A stretch of 64,000 nucleotides of DNA from Prochilodus magdalenae (Eukaryota; Chordata; Actinopteri; Characiformes; Prochilodontidae). Both the position numbers and the translations under genes were made by a program. Positions within the stretch are counted from its first letter, which is position 1, and every line of letters begins with the position of its first letter. A model generated the notes under the pieces. That model did no database searches. It was not told the origin of the DNA and saw only the letters and a list, made by a program, of their open reading frames with translations. The stretch lies in the NCBI GenBank assembly GCA_024036415.1, contig JAMWET010000727.1, positions 233,501-297,500 of the forward strand. Direction: 5' to 3'. Shown here one piece after another: positions 47,801-60,289 of the stretch.

Positions 47801-50800
47801 TTTAAGACCTCTGTGCAGTTGGTTCGATAATATGCAAGTGGAAGCTAATCTTCCCCAGACAGGTGAACCATGCAAGATTATATCTGGATAATGGTAAAGA
47901 AGGTAGGACAGAAGCCAGCAGTCACTTGAAAAGAGTTGCAGGACAACCCGAAAGCAGCAGTAGCTACACAGAGTACATTACGCAATGACCTACACCTCCG
48001 TCATCTCCATCCCTACATCTAAACCAAAACATCTGTGCTTAAATAAAGTATCTGCACACAAACATTCGGACAATTCAGAGCAAGTCAAACCAACAAAACA
48101 AAACCTTAGGCAGTTATTTAGCTTGTTATCTTTAGAGAATCAGGTTTGTGTGTATGATCCCAGGAACACTATAGCTATAGCAAAGTAGGAGGGCAGAAGC
48201 AGAGTGATGCTGGCTCTTTCTGTGCCAACATAACTAATGCATTACAAGTGTTGTTTTTCAGTGTATGATTTTTTTCAAGGAAATCAGTTTATATATCTGA
48301 AAAGGAAATTTTTACTACAGGAATTTAAAACGTGTTGGTGGAATTATAATATTCACATGAGAAACCAAGAAAAACAGGAAACACAAGCTAAAAGCTGAAT
48401 TTAGGCATACCGATTTTATATATTTAATTTTAAACTTTTAATCATGCTAATAATACTGCAATTCTGCAATTACTACAATACAAATACTGCAATTAATTGG
48501 AAAAAGGTTTGAATTCTTATTAGTTAGAGAGTAGAAACTAAGAAAACTGAAAAACAAGTTGTTGTTTTTTTTGGTTAAAAGTTATTTGAGAATTTTCGTT
48601 CTTTCTTTGTTTTTATTCTATCATCGTGTTTAGTAGTAGTCAGTAGTCAGCAGAAGCGCCACGCCACATGGGTCTTTCTCACTTATGTCCATTTTGACTA
48701 GCTGTTGTTTAAAACACAGATGAAGATACTGCAGCATTAAAAACGACATTGTTACGTCTTTCATGGCCACGTGACCTTATGAAAAGCTCCTATTTACCAT
48801 GGACAGGTTTTACTTGGCATACAGCTGTTACCAGCTAGTTTTTAGAATCTTGGCTTGTTTGTGTTCAAATATAACATGGATATTTTCACTGCAACTTTTT
48901 GAATGAACAGAAATGAGAGAGTTTGAACACTGGATTGTAGTAAAAGTTGTAAGTTGCAGCTCTAGATACCAAATTAAGACTTGGGAAACAAAAGACCACT
49001 CGGTTAAAACAGTTTGGTTATATTACTGACATTACGTAATGCAATGTCATCTCGTTCATCTGGGCTTTAATTGGCCACTGTTCAGTAAGTCGACGTGCTG
49101 GCTTTTTCACCTGGTGTCAGAGGAGCTGCACTTTCCGAATGGCTGATTGCGAGTGTGAAATGAGCTCAAGTCCCTTGGAGAGAACACTCATCCACAGGTG
49201 CTTCACATCCACAACTGCTCTGGAGCTTTTAGCAGAGGCATCACATGAAGGTCGTCCTGTGACCCTTTGCGTCAGTCTCCTTCCTCCTCTTCCCTATCTC
49301 ATCCTTAATCAAACACAGATCCTAGCTCTCTCCGTCCTTGAGCTGAAATCGAGGACAGCCGTTCACAGACAGACCTATTCCTATAGAAAAGACGAAATAG
49401 GGTCCAGATGGGATCACACATGAATATAGCCTAGATGCGTCTCCCTGACGAGGCAGGTAATCCTTCACTCCTAGGAATCTGATGCCAACCCATATCCGTC
49501 CGATATCGTAATGCGCATTTCCTGGTAAGTATTTGGAGTTTGGATGGAGAAACAAAGCCTTCCCAAACATGCATGGAATAGACGTGTGGAAAACATTGAT
49601 TAGGAACAGCAGTGTTTGGGATTATTCTAAATATATGGATATCTGAACCTAGTATTTATTTTCTCAGTGTCTTATAACATGCACAGCTGGTATTATCTCT
49701 CACATTCATTCACATGGCTGCATCTTTGTGAAGTTAATATACGAACGAGTTGTCTATGTAAGAAATCTCCCAGAAGAAAAGAAGACTCATTTGTAGATTG
49801 TACATTTCTGCAGCTCCGAGTTTCTTTCTGTAGGAGAATTGATAATATGTCATATCACCTATGGCAAACAGGCAAACCCACGACTTGTTTCTGCTTGTGC
49901 TATTGTGGCTATTTATTATATTTGCTCTGTTAATATTCAAGCTGAATTTGTTTATGTAATGTGGGAATTTGAAATGCCCATTTCTAGTTGGGAATTGTGA
50001 ATGTGATGAAGGCCAAAAGAATACAGAACTCTTTGAAAGTCATGTATTTATTTAAAGCACAAGTTGCTTATTTTTCAGTGACTCTTGCAGAGTTCATTGT
50101 CTGCTTCTCATGAAAAGCACATTTGATGATGAGTTGGTCAGTCAGTTGTTCTGAGAACACCAGCAACTCCTTTGTTTGATTTGCACTTTCTGTCAGAGCA
50201 TGCTTCATAGCGTCAAGTTGTCTTCTTTTCAGTGGAAGAATGGACAGGAACACCTGTGGGTGTTTTCAGATGTGAAGCAAGAGTTGAGATATTCTCCTCC
50301 CTCTCAGAGAAGAAAGCTTTGAGAAGTGATGCGTATCAGATGGTGAGAGTGTTGGTGGTCTACCAGGACTTGTTGTTAGGTGTCCCTTACTCTCAGTCAT
50401 TTTAATTAGTAATTGTTACTCCACCATGTTACACTCACTTGCCCTGACTTTGGCCTTCGTTAATAGCTGTTTCGACTAGCGATAACATAAATGAGTTGTA
50501 CCGACTTGTGCACAGTACTGTGTATTGAGTCCTGGTTTGGAGTAGCCTTGAAAAGCCAGCTGTGAAAGAAAGACTTCATTCATTGCACTAACCTTTTATC
50601 AATTCTCAGCTCATTCAGAGTGCTGAGGTTGGTGTAGGTAACCATTTCCGTCAGACTGACTTCCTTTTGCAGGCTCAGTCCGGCTTACTGGAATAAAGGG
50701 CTGTTCAGGACGTTCTGAAGCCCATCTGCACCACCACACAATCACTCTTGGGCTTTAGCTGAGCTCATACAGTTTGCCTCCATCTCTTTCCTCCTACTCA

Positions 50801-53800
50801 GACAGCCTGTGTACGTGTTTGTCTCTTGTCTTCTGGCACCTAATCAGACTGAGCCGTAATTGCTGGTGGGCCTTCTGTAATGGCAGCTGTCTCCGTCATC
50901 TTGCAGAAATTCTTTCTTTTTTTTTTTTTGCCATTTTTCTTTCCCTCTCCCCCTCACTCCCATCAACGTCTCCTGCGAGTTAATTACCTCAGCATGGGGA
51001 ATGCGTGCAGGTGTCACCCAGACGACTGTAAACCGTGGGGCTTTTCCAAGGCTGTTCTGCTTGACCGCGGAGATTTTTACCAGGAACATGTTGGATTACA
51101 TAAGTTCCAACGAATGTTTCTGTTTTTTTAGGTCCAAGTTTGACTTTTCTGGCTTTCCTAGCCTTACCTTTTGCTATGCAGGTGTCCCGTTTATACGTGC
51201 TACGTCAGGGTGAGGTGTTAATAGCTAAGTGGAGTTGACCCTACTGAGACTGGCAGAGGTGCTAGGTTTGGCAGGACTTTAAGAGTGCATGTGTGCTCAT
51301 TTAGTTCATTTGACAGCAGTGGTTCTCCTCACTACTGACTTCAAACGCGCTCGCCACAGTGAGAGTGGAAGCATTAGCTGCTGATTAAGGGAAAATTGGA
51401 TAATGAAGGAACCGAACTGCCGTCATAATCTGTGGAGCTTTCCATTGACCCCTGCTGGGAAAATGTGAGTGCTAGGGACCAGCTTGACTAGATGGACCGC
51501 CTGTGTGTCTTTACAGAGGAAATGGCTCATTTCAGGCCCTGTTATTCCACTGGGCAATGGAGTGATAAGGTGGAAGAAATACTGGCACTGGCTTGAAGAT
51601 AAATGTTTACCTATTAACCTTAATGCTGCATTTCAACAGTTCATTTAGAGGCAAAAGAAAAAAAGAGAAGAGACATGATAGAAGCATACAGCAGGCATTA
51701 ATGAGCTAACTAAATATGTTCTTCGGTCTTCCTGAAAAATTAGGAGTAGACATATGTACAGTAGGGCTGATAATTTGCTTAGTTTGTCTGTGTGTGCTTT
51801 TAGCTATAGGGAACCTAGATGGATGTGTAAAGAGCAATACTCATCTGATTGGTCTGGCTTGATTTAGAGGAATCTTGAGATCTCTCTGTTGGATGTGAGT
51901 TAGACATGACTATATTGGAAGATGTCAAGTGATCTCTTTTTGTCAGCAGCTTTTCTACAGCCTTGCTTCAACTAAACTGAAATTACTTTAGCTGTGTTTG
52001 ATCAACTATGAGAAACAGAGACAGATTTTTAAAAACTGGGACAAATCCCTGTAACACACAGGTTTTTGTTCAAACACTCAAAAAAAAAAACCCCACTCTT
52101 TTTTCCTTAATTTGTGAGCTAGTGACATAACAAACCAATGTAAACGATTTCCTCGCTGTCATAACCACCTGGCCGCAACTCTACACTCACCAATGATGTT
52201 TAAATGTTTCTCCAAACATCTTGTTTGAGTTGGTGACAGCAGTGCCTTTTACTGTAGTCACACTCGGTTGAGTGTATCTCGGAGATTCAGTCTGACTATC
52301 AGAAAATAAAAGCTTTAAAAAACTTTGAAAGCCGGTTTCAGTGGAGTATTGATATATATTTTTTTATATTATTATTAGTTTTGTGTATTTTTTGTGTACT
52401 GTGTATTAATATTTGTAATCACATTTTTCTATAATTCACACACTGCATATTTGCATATTTGCTTTGTAGTACTGTAGTTTCACATCATTTCTAACAGTCA
52501 CTGAGTAAGAAATCTCAAGATTAATAACTGGACAACACGTCTAGAGTTTAAGGGGTTATTTGTGAGATTAATGTCTGTGCATTTGTCTGTTTACAGTGTA
52601 TCGACAAGGCTAGAGACTTGCTGGATGCTGAACTGACTGCCATGGCTGGAGAAAGCTACAGCAGAGCCTATGGGGTAAGACTTCTCTTCTCACTCTCCTG
52701 TTCTGAGACGTGAACACACTTCACCTGTACTGTGGTTCATACCAGACAGCTGTGATTTGCCAAAAATCTCAGCCAGCTTCCAAGTGAACTTGTGGTGTAG
52801 TTCTCCGCAGATGGGAATGCCCTTTTAAGGTGGTCCACACCAATCGGCAGTGTTCAGCAGCAATCAGGACTGTACATTCTGCTGAAGTTGCTCAGAAGGA
52901 GCTCACATTTGACTCTTAGCAGAGTTTGTATTGGTTTCACAGTATGAGCTGCTGCCAGTAACAGCAGACCTGATGAAACAACAGTAAGCCATTTTGTTTT
53001 GCCACTTAGACTCCAGTAAGTATTTTTAACTGATCATGCCAGACGTCATTATCTGAATTACAGCTAAGGTGGAATTAAACCTTATCAATCATAAAGAAGT
53101 GCAGATAAAGCGAGTTTTATATTTGTATTTTTAAATACATTTTATCAAGAATGTAAGTGAGGTAGGTCTCCGGTTTAGCTGTGCGAGGTTATTGTAAGTT
53201 TAAACAATAATTGGTTAGTGGAGCTGCATTTCTCACCCATCAGAGATCACATGGAGCACCCAGGTGTATGATTTGGTGCACGTTAGAAGCTGTTAAACTG
53301 AACCCAGTTAAAAGGAACAAAATAAAACGCAAACTTAAGCGACCTTCGGGAAACAAACAAGTGTCCCAGAACAGCAACACCTTGATAGGGTATTGACTTG
53401 GCTGCAGAGTATTTGCCTTTAATCAAGAATATTTTTTTATACTGTCAGAATCTGGAAGAACCTCAGTTACAGATGAATTTAAATCAGTGTTCTGATGAGT
53501 CAAGTTACTTATGTGATGAAACACAAAAACTATACACCAGTCTAAAATCCGTGACGCAGTGTTTGCAGCACAACAGGATAATTACGAGAACCCTGTTTTG
53601 TCCATGCCGTCCACCATTAGCGTCAACGATAGGTGGTGATTGCCTGTGACTTTTTAAAAATGTCGTTGTCCAGTCTTACTTAACATTCTCTAGAATTAGC
53701 TGTCTTTGGCTTGCATGTTTACGCTGGCTGAAGTTTCTCGCATGTTGGCAACGGAAATCTATCATTTATTTTCCCAACACAGTCTCATGTGGTTTATGTA

Positions 53801-56800
53801 ACAATGGCCGTGCATTTCCACTGGTGGAAGGACATCACAAGAGTTTGTCCTATACAGATGGTGCGGCCTGAAGAATTGAGTATGTTTGATTTGTATGTAC
53901 ACCATTGCTCCAAAAAAAAAAAAAAAAAAGGCAAATTGTCTGTAATTAGATATGAAGTGCTCAGGCCTGGTCCTGTTTGTTTTTTTGGAATGCCAAGACA
54001 CTGATAAATGAACATGTTGCAGAACTCTTTAGACACCGTGTGGGTCATTTGAGGAAACAGCTGTTGGTGTGCTGTGGTCAGCAGTGGTGCCTGTGGCTCC
54101 AAATTCTAACATTGATTTGTGCTCATTGATTTGTGTTGGTGGATTGTGGTCTGTGCACACGCGGTGTCACATTCTTACAGGAATTCTGGCATTTACTCAG
54201 GTTTGCCCTGGATAATTAAAAGCCCTATAAAGTCTTATAAATGAGAAATTTAAGACATTAAGATGTCTAAAAATATCTTCCTTTCATTCTTTTAGCGGTA
54301 TTACATTTAGAGAGGTCCAGACATGGTTTAACAGATCAGGTATTGGTTAAATTAAGCCCAATCCTTTTTTGATTTATTTAGTTTTTGCAGTCAGTTTGTT
54401 TCGCTGTCATAAAGGCAGCATAAACAGACACTGTTTACAACCTCCAACAGTGAGGATTGTTAGCAGAAGGTAGCAAATTGGTTTGAATGTCTACTGTGTG
54501 GAACTTTGTTGGGGTTGAGAATAAACAGTATGTGCAGTTTGAATGAACTACTTTTTGTATAAAAATAGGCATGTAAAATGGGAAAGTCCAACTATTCTGT
54601 CCAATTCTGATTAGGTTGAATCTACTAATCGCTTCTACAATCAATTACCAAATTAGTTGTCAACGACTAAGAAGTTGATTAGTTGGCGATGTCGTTTCCT
54701 CAATTTGAGTAAAGACTAAAGAGTGTAGAACTTGGCTCCAACAGAGTGTAAACAGGTGGCAGAATTCACAATTACAAAATGCCCTGTTAAAATGTAACAT
54801 TTTCATAATTTTCTTTTTCTTGGTTTTGTTATCTTCTATTGCTGCTACATTGCACGCTCTTGGTTTTAAACAGACAGAAAAAAGAAAAGGACTTTTATTC
54901 TATTTTATTTTGTATAAGCAGGCAAGTTGTGTAAAGCAGTGATTATTTAGATATTCGTCTTTGTTGGTTAGCAAATGCGTAAAACAACCTCAAGCTAAAT
55001 TGAAAAGTTGATGGCGGGGGAGAGAGTAATTCATGTTAACTATCACAAAGATTTGCTGAGACCAGCCTCAGCACTAAAACTGTCATTTCAGAAATAGCTT
55101 TAAATTTAAAGCTGCCAGGTATGGTCATCTGTTCCACACATTAGAGGAATGTGGTATTGTAGTGTATTGAAAATAAATGGTATTGTTTCAGAGTGCCGGT
55201 ATTTGCGTATTAGAATTTACCTTTGGAATAATAACTGGTAGCCGTATCATCAAGGAGGCCAATAGGACCCCATCCTAGGTTACAACAAAACACACTATTA
55301 GTGGTCATTTTGGAAATGTTGGAAATGTCTGTATAGAATGTTGACTTATGCAAACACTAAAAATTAAATCCTTTCATTATTGTATTAATTAGTACTCAGT
55401 ATTAACAGATATTTAAATATATTATATAAGTAGCCAGAGTTCAGTTCTGTGATAATTCCTAAAGAACAGGCCCATTTGTTCATAACTGTTCAGTAACAGT
55501 TTAAACCAACACCGTCCAGCTGACACGGGTTATGTCTTCAGGAAAGACCAAAGATGAGGAGCTAAATGTTGCCAAAACTGGCAGAGCCAAGCATGCTGCG
55601 AGGGTCATGTAAGGATCATGTGGTCTTAAACACATAAATATCCATGCTTTAAACCAATAGGTTTTGAGTCAGTCGGACTTAAATAAATGCCCTGTTTGTT
55701 TGAGTGTTTTTCTCTACTTTAGAAAAGCTATTCATCTCGTTTTTGTTGAAACTTTAAAAGGGTATTAGAACACATTGTGTGCATCTCTGTTTTGGAGCTC
55801 TAGATGTTTTTTCTGGCCCTGCTGTGTGCTCATAAATTTAACTTTGTCTCAGGAGTAATTATTTAAAGGTATTATGGGTGCAGTTAATTAGACTTTCCTA
55901 AATAAATCAGAGACTGTTGAAATCATCATCTTGTTTCTTCTCAGGCCATGGTGTCCTGTCAGATGCTGTCGGAGTTGGAGGAGGTGATCCAGTATAAACT
56001 GGTTCCAGAGAGGAGGGACATCATCAGGGAAACATGGTGGGAAAGACTTCAGGTAACTAATAAACCTTTACCTCTGCATGCAGATGTACACTGCCCATTA
56101 CACGTCTGGGGACTAACACCCTTCGTAAGTGTGTACTACCAATGTCTTCAGTCCTTTTATTGTTGCTCCAGTGAAAGGAGTAATAAGCTATTGGCAGTTT
56201 GAACCTCATCCTGCATGTGTACGCAGCGATGCTCAAAAACTTAATTACCATGCGACCGTTAATTACATGACAAAAAAATGTATATTTAACATTAAAACAT
56301 TTTAATGTAACCATTCGTTACTTATTTTCAGTTTTCAAAAAAACTGAAGGGATATCTTCCATGCATCTCAATCACACCAGTGCATAAAACTCTCAGATTT
56401 TTGGACAATTTGGTTGTCCTAGTGCCCCTAATTTTTCATTTATTTCCCAGCTAAAGTGGCTAAAAAGTGACTGAAGTACAGATAGATTTGATACGTATCG
56501 TAGTGTTGGAGGTTTTTTAAAATATCTAAATATATATTTATTACATGTTCTGGTTTATGACAGTGAAAAAAGAATACTTGGTACTTCCAGGACTTTTTGA
56601 CTGTAAGTTTGAATAAAGGAAATGGTGAATGACTCTATACACTTCAGGGCTGTCCTGCTGGACTTTGTTCTAAGGCTGTCTCTGTGACATGCAGGTGATC
56701 AACAGGAATAAATAACACATATTTGGATCTTTAAAAATGATTACCAGCTACATGCGTGGAAAATTTGAGTGGAAAAATCATTTAAGTTTCAACACCTGCT

Positions 56801-59800
56801 TCCTCTTTTCCATGTTAATCTACCTGGCTAAAGATAGCGCTCCATTCCAGCTATTACAGTAGTTGTATACCTGCAGGATCTTTCCATTGTGTCAGGTTTT
56901 TTTTTTTATAGGCCTCTCACTCAACACGCGTTTGACATGTAAGCGAAGCTGTCATTGCTAAAGCTGTAAAGATTTATGGTGAAATGCTCTGGAAGACCAG
57001 TTGCATCATGTTTAGTCTGAGGCAAAAGATGAGCTCAACTGTTTAATTGTCAAGGCTGGCAGTTGTATCTGTAAGACCTTTTCTTTAACGGGAATCAGTT
57101 TTACTTGTTCGTGCCTACACTCATTCCAAAGGTCACACCTATTCTAAAGATACCAAGGGAGTTCTTGAGATATCAGTTCTATCTTCATTTATGCTAGATT
57201 TATAGTAGCATACTTTTATAGTCTGCTAAATTTATAGTGCCTTTTATAGTTGCACTCGAGTGTTTTCTTACATAAATAATAATGTTAATAATCTGTTTTG
57301 CAAGTGCATCAGAACAATTTTCTCATGTGCAAATGTGTAGAAATTTACATTTAAATCTGCTTTACAACTTAAAAATGGCAGGCACAATTTCTGATCATTT
57401 TCCTGTTTAAAAATCAATCAATCAATCAATCAATCAATAAAACATCTTTCATTACTTTAATATAAAAAAATCCTCAGTATGTTAAGTTCAGCAAATGAAC
57501 AGTAGCTGTGTTAAAATATGCAGAAGTGTGTTCACTCTGTAGAGTGTGTTTTAAATGGTGTTCACCTAGACATTTAACAAGACAGGCCATTCAACTATGC
57601 AAACCAAATTCTGACAAACACAAATCATTCCAGCTGACACCACCTGTGGGTGTGGATGGTGACCGAGCTGAAATTGTTTGGTTTTGTGCTGAATGAAATG
57701 TTTCTGGAAGGGCGGTTTGTCATAATGTCAAATAAACGGTATGAAATATTACTCACATTTTTCTACCTGTCACTTTTTCTTGGCTGGACTTCAGAGGCCA
57801 AATAACTGCGAAGCGGTAGAACTCAGAGTCATCAGAATGTTTTCCTTCGTGAAGGGGTGCTGTATTGGCAAAAGATGCTGCTCAGAATGGAACTGACGTT
57901 CAGTGTTGGTGGAAGAACCGTGTGAGTGATTTACTGGCAAATAAAGCTGAGCATCGGTATGGCTTTGGCTCTGGCAGGGGTAAATGTTCCTTTGACCTGT
58001 GCCCTGTGGTATGTGAGCTCTATCTTCAGAAACATTGTATTGCCAAGATTAAAAATCGACATATTTCGAGGAGTTCCACTGATTGTGCCAAATTTCTGCC
58101 TAGTTCATGTTGAGATGTAAATAAAGACATTCAGAATCACATTTTCTGTAAAATGGTGTATTATAGAGACACCAGCTTTGAAGTCTCCTATGCAAGTTGA
58201 ATTGACTTGCTTCCATTGTATTTAGTACTCAAAATGTTGAGTGAACCAAAACGCTACTACTTTAAATCTGGATGTTGTATATCGTAGCTGTGGTAAATAA
58301 AAGTCACAACTATTACATAATATTAAATGATCACAGTTATAGTTGTATAATGTATACAGCTATGTAGCTAATTTTAGCATTTTTAGCATTTGTACAAGCA
58401 GTTCTTTAGTTTTATTATTTTATTTTAACCTTTAAGAAAAATGACGTAAGCTTTGCTTGGCTCATCATAAGTCTGTTTACCTGTAGATGTGCCATTTTCC
58501 TGTAGTTACATAAAATGCCTAATGAGACAAATCAGTAAATGTAATATAAATATGTGAATGACTGTTAAACGTCAGTTAAACTTTCATGATCGTCACGGCC
58601 CTTAGTGAATCTGAAAAAAACAGAATGAACCACATTTGAATTTATGCGAGGCTAAAGTTATTTATTTGCACCAGCTTTTTTTGGCAGGTGTTTTGTTCGA
58701 ATTTTCCTTTCCACATTAAATACACTCACAATTACGTTCTGGCCTCTGCAGATAGACTTGACTGTAACTACTGCACCAATTAAGGTGGAAGAGGAAATTC
58801 GAATTAGAAGCTTCAGCTTTGTCAGATTAGTTTTGTATGTGCGTCAGACTCTGCTGGAACTCGGAAAATATTACAGTCATTTTCAAGGCAGACCATGATG
58901 CCATCTGCTGCAGCTGACCGAGTGGGATGGCTCCTCACCCGGGCCTCATTGGTCAGGAGTTCATGTTAGGCTGGAGTTACCAAGTGAGCTACCTTAGATA
59001 CCGCAGACTAGAGAACGGGAGTTGGTTGAGGTTCATTTTTTAAACATGAGGTTCATTCCAGCTAATGGGCATTAAGTTGGCATCAGTTCCATTGTTTGCA
59101 CTTATCGTCATGCATGCTTATAGTCCAGCTTATCAAAGCCCTAGCACCGATATAACGGTTATGACAAAACTCATACGTAAAATTGACATTTTGATCAGTA
59201 CGATCACTTTGATTCTCGGCTGGCACATGTAATTCTCAGTTTTATTTTTGAATTGTACTAAAACGGCAATATTTTTTTTATAATTGTATGTCTGTATTTA
59301 CCGTCTGTTTGAAATGCTCTGTTAGAGCTCCTGTGTCAAATCAACTGCCAAAAAAGACATCCTGCCACGTACTTCTGCTTCTACGCTACTGTGTGCCGGT
59401 CCAGCTATTTCAGTTTGAGCCAGAGTTCGATCCTGATAGTCATGTAGAACAAGTTGGTAGATCCACTTTCACAAGCTAGACTGGACTGGACTCGCAGGAT
59501 GGTTCAGAGTGTTAGGTTTTAACTGTGCGCTGTGTGAGGGTGGCAATAAGGATTGTGTTACGTGATGACATCGCCTTGTAACAGAAAATGGCTGGAGCTC
59601 CAGCAGAATGTTTCAGGCAGCTGAGAAAAGTGAGTTTTTTGCTCTGGCGTTTACTTTGAGCTTTATAACTCTGCAGAATGCACAAAAAAGCCACATAATA
59701 TACTGAGGGAAACTAAAATACATAATAGCTGCCCTGAACGCGTTCTTTTAACCAGTGAAAGGCCCCTGGGGAAACACTAGAGCACATGATTCCGTAAGGT

Positions 59801-60289
59801 TAGGACACTCTCTTTGTGTGAAGATGCCGGCATCTAAACCACTGAAGAAGTTCAGTCAGTCAGCATTGTGGAATATGCAGTCATGGCACATGGCATTGCC
59901 AGAGACAAGGGAGAGCCATTAGGAAGTAAGGCCAAATGCATGCTCAACAGATCAGTAGGGAACAGCACAAAGGCCCAGCTGGGATGTGAACCTGATCTAA
60001 CAAGTTGGATCAACCCTGCTTCAACTATTTCCTGACAACTGTGCATACTGTGTTATTCTGCCATCACATGTAATAAATGGAATACCTATATTATGAATAG
60101 TATATTGTAATATTGCCAATGCAAGCAGCATGTGAGGAGAGACAAATCGTGTGTTGTTTGCAGGGCTGTCAGCGAATAGTGGAGGACTGGCAGCGGATCC
60201 TGATGGTGCGTTCTTTGGTCATTAACCCCCACGAGGACATGAGGACGTGGCTGAAGTACGCCAGCCTGTGTGGAAAGAGCGGACGACTG
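35202..60289 (+). CDS. mtor: mtor, internal part of the gene (seven coding exons, start of FAT domain)
   Basis: mTOR is the serine/threonine kinase at the core of mTORC1 and mTORC2, which couple nutrients and growth factors to growth, translation and autophagy. Seven exons (35202-35277, 39480-39619, 45237-45337, 47269-47384, 52597-52674, 55945-56052, 60164-60289) all have AG acceptors and GT donors and join in phase. They give 745 coding bases: one base completing a split codon plus 248 residues with no stop. The product is nearly identical to vertebrate mTOR from the [16 protein letters not shown] block to [18 protein letters not shown]. In the family (about 2550 residues) this is the N-terminal part of the FAT domain, made of TPR-like helical repeats that wrap the kinase. 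FRB, kinase and FATC domains are not here. The gene is incomplete at both ends because the window cuts it. Exon calls are seen in sequence; identity is from recalled family sequence. Confidence 0.97.
35278..39479 (+). other. mtor intron (4202 bases)
   Basis: AT-rich (notably 35980-36170), with T runs at 36336-36351 and a CATC microsatellite. A stretch at 35430-35660 is open in three frames and may be a transposon fragment, but I cannot name it. Confidence 0.6.
38150..38178. repeat. (CATC)n microsatellite
   Basis: About six slightly imperfect CATC units (ACATCCATCC then ACCCATCCATCCATCC) in the mtor intron between exons 1 and 2. Confidence 0.85.
39480..39619 (+). CDS. mtor: mtor coding exon 2 of 7 in window
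   Basis: 140 bases: acceptor CCTTTAG, donor GTAAGC. It encodes 46 complete codons from [20 protein letters not shown] through [12 protein letters not shown] and the first two bases of a Trp codon finished by the next exon. This begins the FAT TPR-like repeats. The motif [16 protein letters not shown] differs conservatively from the mammalian version. Confidence 0.97.
40015..40165. mobile_element. MITE-like fragment interrupted by SINEs
   Basis: GTCATAAGGCTAGACCTACATTAGCTTGTCATGACA here resembles the left part of the MITE at 28120 (ATAAGG...CTTAGCTTGTCATGAGA). A piece resembling its right part (AAACGTTTATG...CTTATGTCAC) lies beyond the SINE pair, at about 40745-40775. The two SINEs therefore seem to have landed inside a diverged relative of that MITE. 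Confidence 0.5.
40170..40458 (+). mobile_element. tRNA-derived SINE, first of two in tandem
   Basis: A full-length-looking copy. The head begins GGGGCAGTCGTGGGCTGGAG (A-box-like), with a B box GGTTCGATTCC at 40223-40233. The body is CCCTTGAGCAAGGCACCTAA and GGATAGGTCTGCCCACCG, and the tail is CACGGATGGGTTAAATGC plus CCCAATGTGGGACTAATA. It is directly followed by a second copy in the same orientation. Confidence 0.85.
40459..40703 (+). mobile_element. tRNA-derived SINE, second of two in tandem, with A-rich tail
   Basis: Same family and strand as the preceding copy: head GGGCAGTCGTGGTCTGGAGG, B-box-like GGTTCGGTTCC at 40525, body CCCTTGAGCAAGGCACC, tail CCCCACTGTGGGATTAAAAG followed by an A-rich run to about 40703. 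The middle (the GGATAGGTCTGCCC part) is deleted compared with the first copy. Confidence 0.85.
40906..40932. repeat. (AT)n microsatellite
   Basis: A 27-base pure AT dinucleotide run, 200 bases past the tandem SINE pair, in the mtor intron between exons 2 and 3. Confidence 0.95.
44824..44925. repeat. compound (TATC)n(TGTC)n(TATC)n microsatellite
   Basis: About twelve TATC units, then TGTC-type units, then TATC again, in the mtor intron before exon 3. The interior TGTC block probably arose by an A-to-G change that was then amplified. Confidence 0.95.
45237..45337 (+). CDS. mtor: mtor coding exon 3 of 7 in window
   Basis: 101 bases: acceptor CTTTCAG after a long TC-rich tract, donor GTACGA. 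The first base completes the Trp codon, followed by 33 codons ([14 protein letters not shown]..., then [13 protein letters not shown]) and one base of a split Gly codon. The alanine-rich helix before WGLG is a hallmark of mTOR FAT. Confidence 0.97.
45826..45952. repeat. GTTA-rich and (AAAT)n simple repeats
   Basis: A run of GTTA units at 45826-45870 and a run of AAAT units at 45930-45952 flank a short unique piece in the mtor intron between exons 3 and 4. Confidence 0.75.
46870..47035 (+). mobile_element. tRNA-derived SINE, diverged fragment
   Basis: Central part of the same SINE family: GACGGGAGGGTTGCTGGTGT, a decayed B box, CTTTGAGCCAGGCACC, CCCCAACTGCTCCCCGAGAG, ATAGGGCTGCCTACC and ATGTGCTCACTTG. 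Head and tail are missing or unrecognisable. It lies in the mtor intron between exons 3 and 4, same strand as the gene. Confidence 0.65.
47269..47384 (+). CDS. mtor: mtor coding exon 4 of 7 in window
   Basis: 116 bases: acceptor TTTTAAAG, donor GTGAGT. Two bases finish the split Gly codon; 38 codons follow, including [20 protein letters not shown] and [18 protein letters not shown]. Two residues differ from the vertebrate form I recall: His where mammals have Gln (before WDSMEEY) and Gly where mammals have Asp (in LALHQ-x-LFSLAQQ). Both are single-base-type changes in an otherwise near-invariant exon. Confidence 0.96.
47385..52596 (+). other. mtor intron (5212 bases)
   Basis: Contains the repeat at 50110-50215. 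Otherwise no recognised exon, RNA or element. Confidence 0.6.
50110..50215. repeat. interspersed repeat, copy 2 of a pair in this window
   Basis: GTTCTGAGAACACCAGCAAC followed by TCCTTTGTTTGATTTGCAC matches copy 1 near 21180-21222. The shared core is about 40 bases with four or five differences, too long for chance. Confidence 0.5.
52597..52674 (+). CDS. mtor: mtor coding exon 5 of 7 in window
   Basis: 78 bases, phase 0 at both ends: acceptor GTTTACAG, donor GTAAGA. Its 26 codons start [20 protein letters not shown] and end YSRAYG, matching vertebrate mTOR exactly as far as I recall. Confidence 0.97.
52675..55944 (+). other. mtor intron (3270 bases)
   Basis: No recognised element apart from an A run at 53911-53928. 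Confidence 0.6.
55945..56052 (+). CDS. mtor: mtor coding exon 6 of 7 in window
   Basis: 108 bases, phase 0 at both ends: acceptor TTCTCAG, donor GTAACT. Its 36 codons include [20 protein letters not shown] and [16 protein letters not shown]. Gln in VSCQML and ET in IIRETWW are small differences from the mammalian protein. The open frame continues past the donor without a stop, but the splice site and the next exon's match set the boundary. Confidence 0.97.
56053..60163 (+). other. mtor intron (4111 bases)
   Basis: Contains the ATCA microsatellite. The stretch 57500-58120 has several open frames without family similarity. No exon was recognised. Confidence 0.6.
57411..57439. repeat. (ATCA)n microsatellite
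   Basis: Seven tandem ATCA units in the mtor intron between exons 6 and 7. Confidence 0.9.
60164..60289 (+). CDS. mtor: mtor coding exon 7 of 7 in window
   Basis: 126 bases, phase 0 at both ends: acceptor TTTGCAG, donor GTAAGA. Its 42 codons run from [19 protein letters not shown] to [17 protein letters not shown]. The next expected block in mTOR (starting ALAHKTL) was not seen up to 64000, so the following intron is longer than 3.7 kb. Confidence 0.97.
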
